Shown piece by piece: positions 62,793-64,000 of a stretch of DNA of 64,000 nt (position 1 is its first letter; each line of letters begins with the position of its first letter). The position numbers and the translations under genes were made by a program. The stretch spans positions 1,120,501 through 1,184,500 of the forward strand of contig NZ_CP076620.1 in the NCBI RefSeq assembly GCF_020911725.1, given 5' to 3'. The notes below the pieces were generated by a model. The model did no database searches. It was not told where the DNA came from and saw only the letters and a list, made by a program, of their open reading frames with translations. The DNA comes from Clostridium cadaveris (GTDB lineage Bacteria > Bacillota > Clostridia > Clostridiales > Clostridiaceae).

Positions 62793-64000
62793 GATTGCTA
62801 TAGGAAATGTAAAAAAAAGTTTTAAGGACTATACAATATACTTTTTGACTCTTGCTTTAGCTGTATGCATATTTTACAGTTTTAATTCTATAGAATCACA
62901 AAAAGCTGTGCTTGAGTTGAAATCTTCAGGTAAAGAGTCGATTAACGCATTAGTAACAGTAATAGCGTATATATCAGTATTTGTATCTATAGTTTTAGGA
63001 AGCTTAATAATATATGCAAATAACTTTTTAATAAAGAAACGTAAAAAAGAGCTGGGGATATATATGGTATTAGGTATGGGGAAGGGTAAAATATCTAGAA
63101 TATTAGTAACAGAAACATTAATAGTGGGAGTTATGTCACTAATAAGCGGGCTTTTGCTAGGAATTATAGCTTCTCAAGGACTTTCTCTACTAACATCAAA
63201 ATTATTTGATATTCCTATGAGTGACTATAGTTTTATCATTTCAATATCATCTATAGGAAAGACAATATTATATTTCAGTATAATGTTCTTTTTGGTAATT
63301 ATTTTTAATACTGCAATAATATCAAAGTATAAAATTATAGACTTATTGACATCTGGAAGAAAAAATGAAGAAATCAAATTCAAAAATCCAATCGTATACT
63401 TCATATCATTTATAATATGTGTAATAAGTTTAGGATTAGCTTATAATATTATAATGGAAATTGGACTTAATGTAAAAGATCAGAGGTTCTCAATATCTAT
63501 AATACTAGGAGTCATTGGGACTGTATTATTTTTCTTTAGCTTAGCTGGGTTTGTTTTGTTCATTGTTAAAAGAAGCAAAGGAATATACTTTAAAGGTCTA
63601 AATATATTTGTAGTAAAGCAATTAAATAATAAGGTTAATACTAATTTTATATCTATGTCGATTATATGTCTTATGCTGTTTTTAACTATATGTGTATTAT
63701 CAACTGGCATAAGTTTCAAAAATGCATTAGAGTCAGGCCTTAAAGATTCAACTCCTTTTGACGCTACAGGAAGAATATATGTAAGAGATGGTGCAATAAA
63801 TAATATAGAAGATTCATTAAAGAACTTGGGTTTCAAATTTGAAGATGGAGAAGAATATGCTTATTATAATCTATATGAGTCAAATTTAACACCAGTAGAG
63901 ATGTTCTCTAATGGAGTTTCTAAAAAAGATAAAGAAAAATTGAATAAACTGCGCTACAAAGTGTCTGTAATGAAACTTTCTGATTACAATAAAATTATGA
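62782..64000 (+). CDS. ABC transporter permease (BceB/FtsX-like), 3' end outside window
   Basis: ATG 62782 overlaps the ATPase gene by 11 bases (GGGGGGG upstream) and the frame stays open to the right edge (406 codons). It begins YYKIAIGNVKKSFKDYTIYF, typical of BceB permeases, followed by a first membrane segment, the KKRKKELGIYMVLGMGKGKI FtsX-type loop and further segments. The large extracellular sensor domain begins near the edge (DSTPFDATGRIYVRDG). Confidence 0.87.
   Translation, partial: MYYKIAIGNVKKSFKDYTIYFLTLALAVCIFYSFNSIESQKAVLELKSSGKESINALVTVIAYISVFVSIVLGSLIIYANNFLIKKRKKELGIYMVLGMGKGKISRILVTETLIVGVMSLISGLLLGIIASQGLSLLTSKLFDIPMSDYSFIISISSIGKTILYFSIMFFLVIIFNTAIISKYKIIDLLTSGRKNEEIKFKNPIVYFISFIICVISLGLAYNIIMEIGLNVKDQRFSISIILGVIGTVLFFFSLAGFVLFIVKRSKGIYFKGLNIFVVKQLNNKVNTNFISMSIICLMLFLTICVLSTGISFKNALESGLKDSTPFDATGRIYVRDGAINNIEDSLKNLGFKFEDGEEYAYYNLYESNLTPVEMFSNGVSKKDKEKLNKLRYKVSVMKLSDYNKIM

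Noticed and set aside
1-64000. Prophage, CRISPR array, tRNA or rRNA genes
   Set aside because: No phage structural genes, no regularly spaced repeats and no tRNA- or rRNA-like sequence were found by reading; a tRNAscan or Infernal run would be decisive.

Overview
The window is low-GC DNA with strong GGAGG-type ribosome binding sites. It carries spore-germination-type subtilases, a preQ1-I riboswitch, a reverse rubrerythrin, TRAP and CUT1 transporters and a sigma-54 activator. This fits an anaerobic, spore-forming Bacillota of the Clostridium sensu stricto type. The species cannot be fixed from the sequence. I saw no rRNA, tRNA, CRISPR array or prophage. Gene decay is marked: remnants or broken copies of an HD hydrolase, an ABC ATPase, a MATE pump, a PAS/sigma-54-type regulator, a fatty-acid transporter, a CoA-transferase, an IS1182-like transposase, an arginase-like protein and an aldo/keto reductase.

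Layout. 1-9230: an LPXTG-anchored 5'-nucleotidase (5' end outside the window), a DUF1540 protein, then a six-gene operon (CUT1 ABC importer, beta-CASP-like metallo-beta-lactamase, binding lipoprotein, cytoplasmic UshA-type phosphatase) that looks like phosphodiester or nucleotide scavenging. 9255-14042 (minus): two tandem paralogues of unknown function and two Csp-like subtilases, one with Cys in place of the catalytic Ser. 14129-16060: three decayed genes. 16221-18214: an exported protein and SelO. 18230-20801: a preQ1-I riboswitch-controlled queuosine/queuine salvage operon (queK, qrtT, queL). 20909-23456: YeiH-type transporter, Cof-type HAD phosphatase, CGGC protein. 23521-26679: a decayed short-chain fatty acid cluster cut by the IS element. 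26722-27795 (minus): rubrerythrin, double DUF1540, BFD-like ferredoxin.

28246-37203: a FadR-type regulator, a HIT protein on the other strand, then a TRAP-transporter and sugar-acid operon (IolB/KduI-type isomerase, SDR, 2-hydroxyacid dehydrogenase, KDPG-aldolase/VOC fusion, KdgK kinase) preceded by repeated TCATATGA sites. 37493-43830: arginase-like pseudogene, patatin, DEAD-box helicase, alpha/beta hydrolase, zinc-ribbon protein, dGTPase.

43935-54695 is the most unusual part. Two divergent GcvP-like PLP subunits, an SDR and an AcoX-like kinase form a minus-strand operon. A sigma-54 activator is encoded divergently, followed by an amidohydrolase and an NhaC-type transporter. Sigma-54 -24/-12 elements precede the SDR operon and the NhaC gene, and a weaker one precedes the amidohydrolase. 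TTGACA/TGTCAA motifs lie about 90-140 bp upstream of each. I read this as a local sigma-54 regulon for an unidentified amino-acid-like substrate.

54845-64000: MFS transporter, DUF5684 protein, TetR regulator with oleate hydratase, lipoprotein, class II aldolase, ArAE/DUF939 membrane protein, and a BceAB-type ABC transporter whose permease runs off the right edge.
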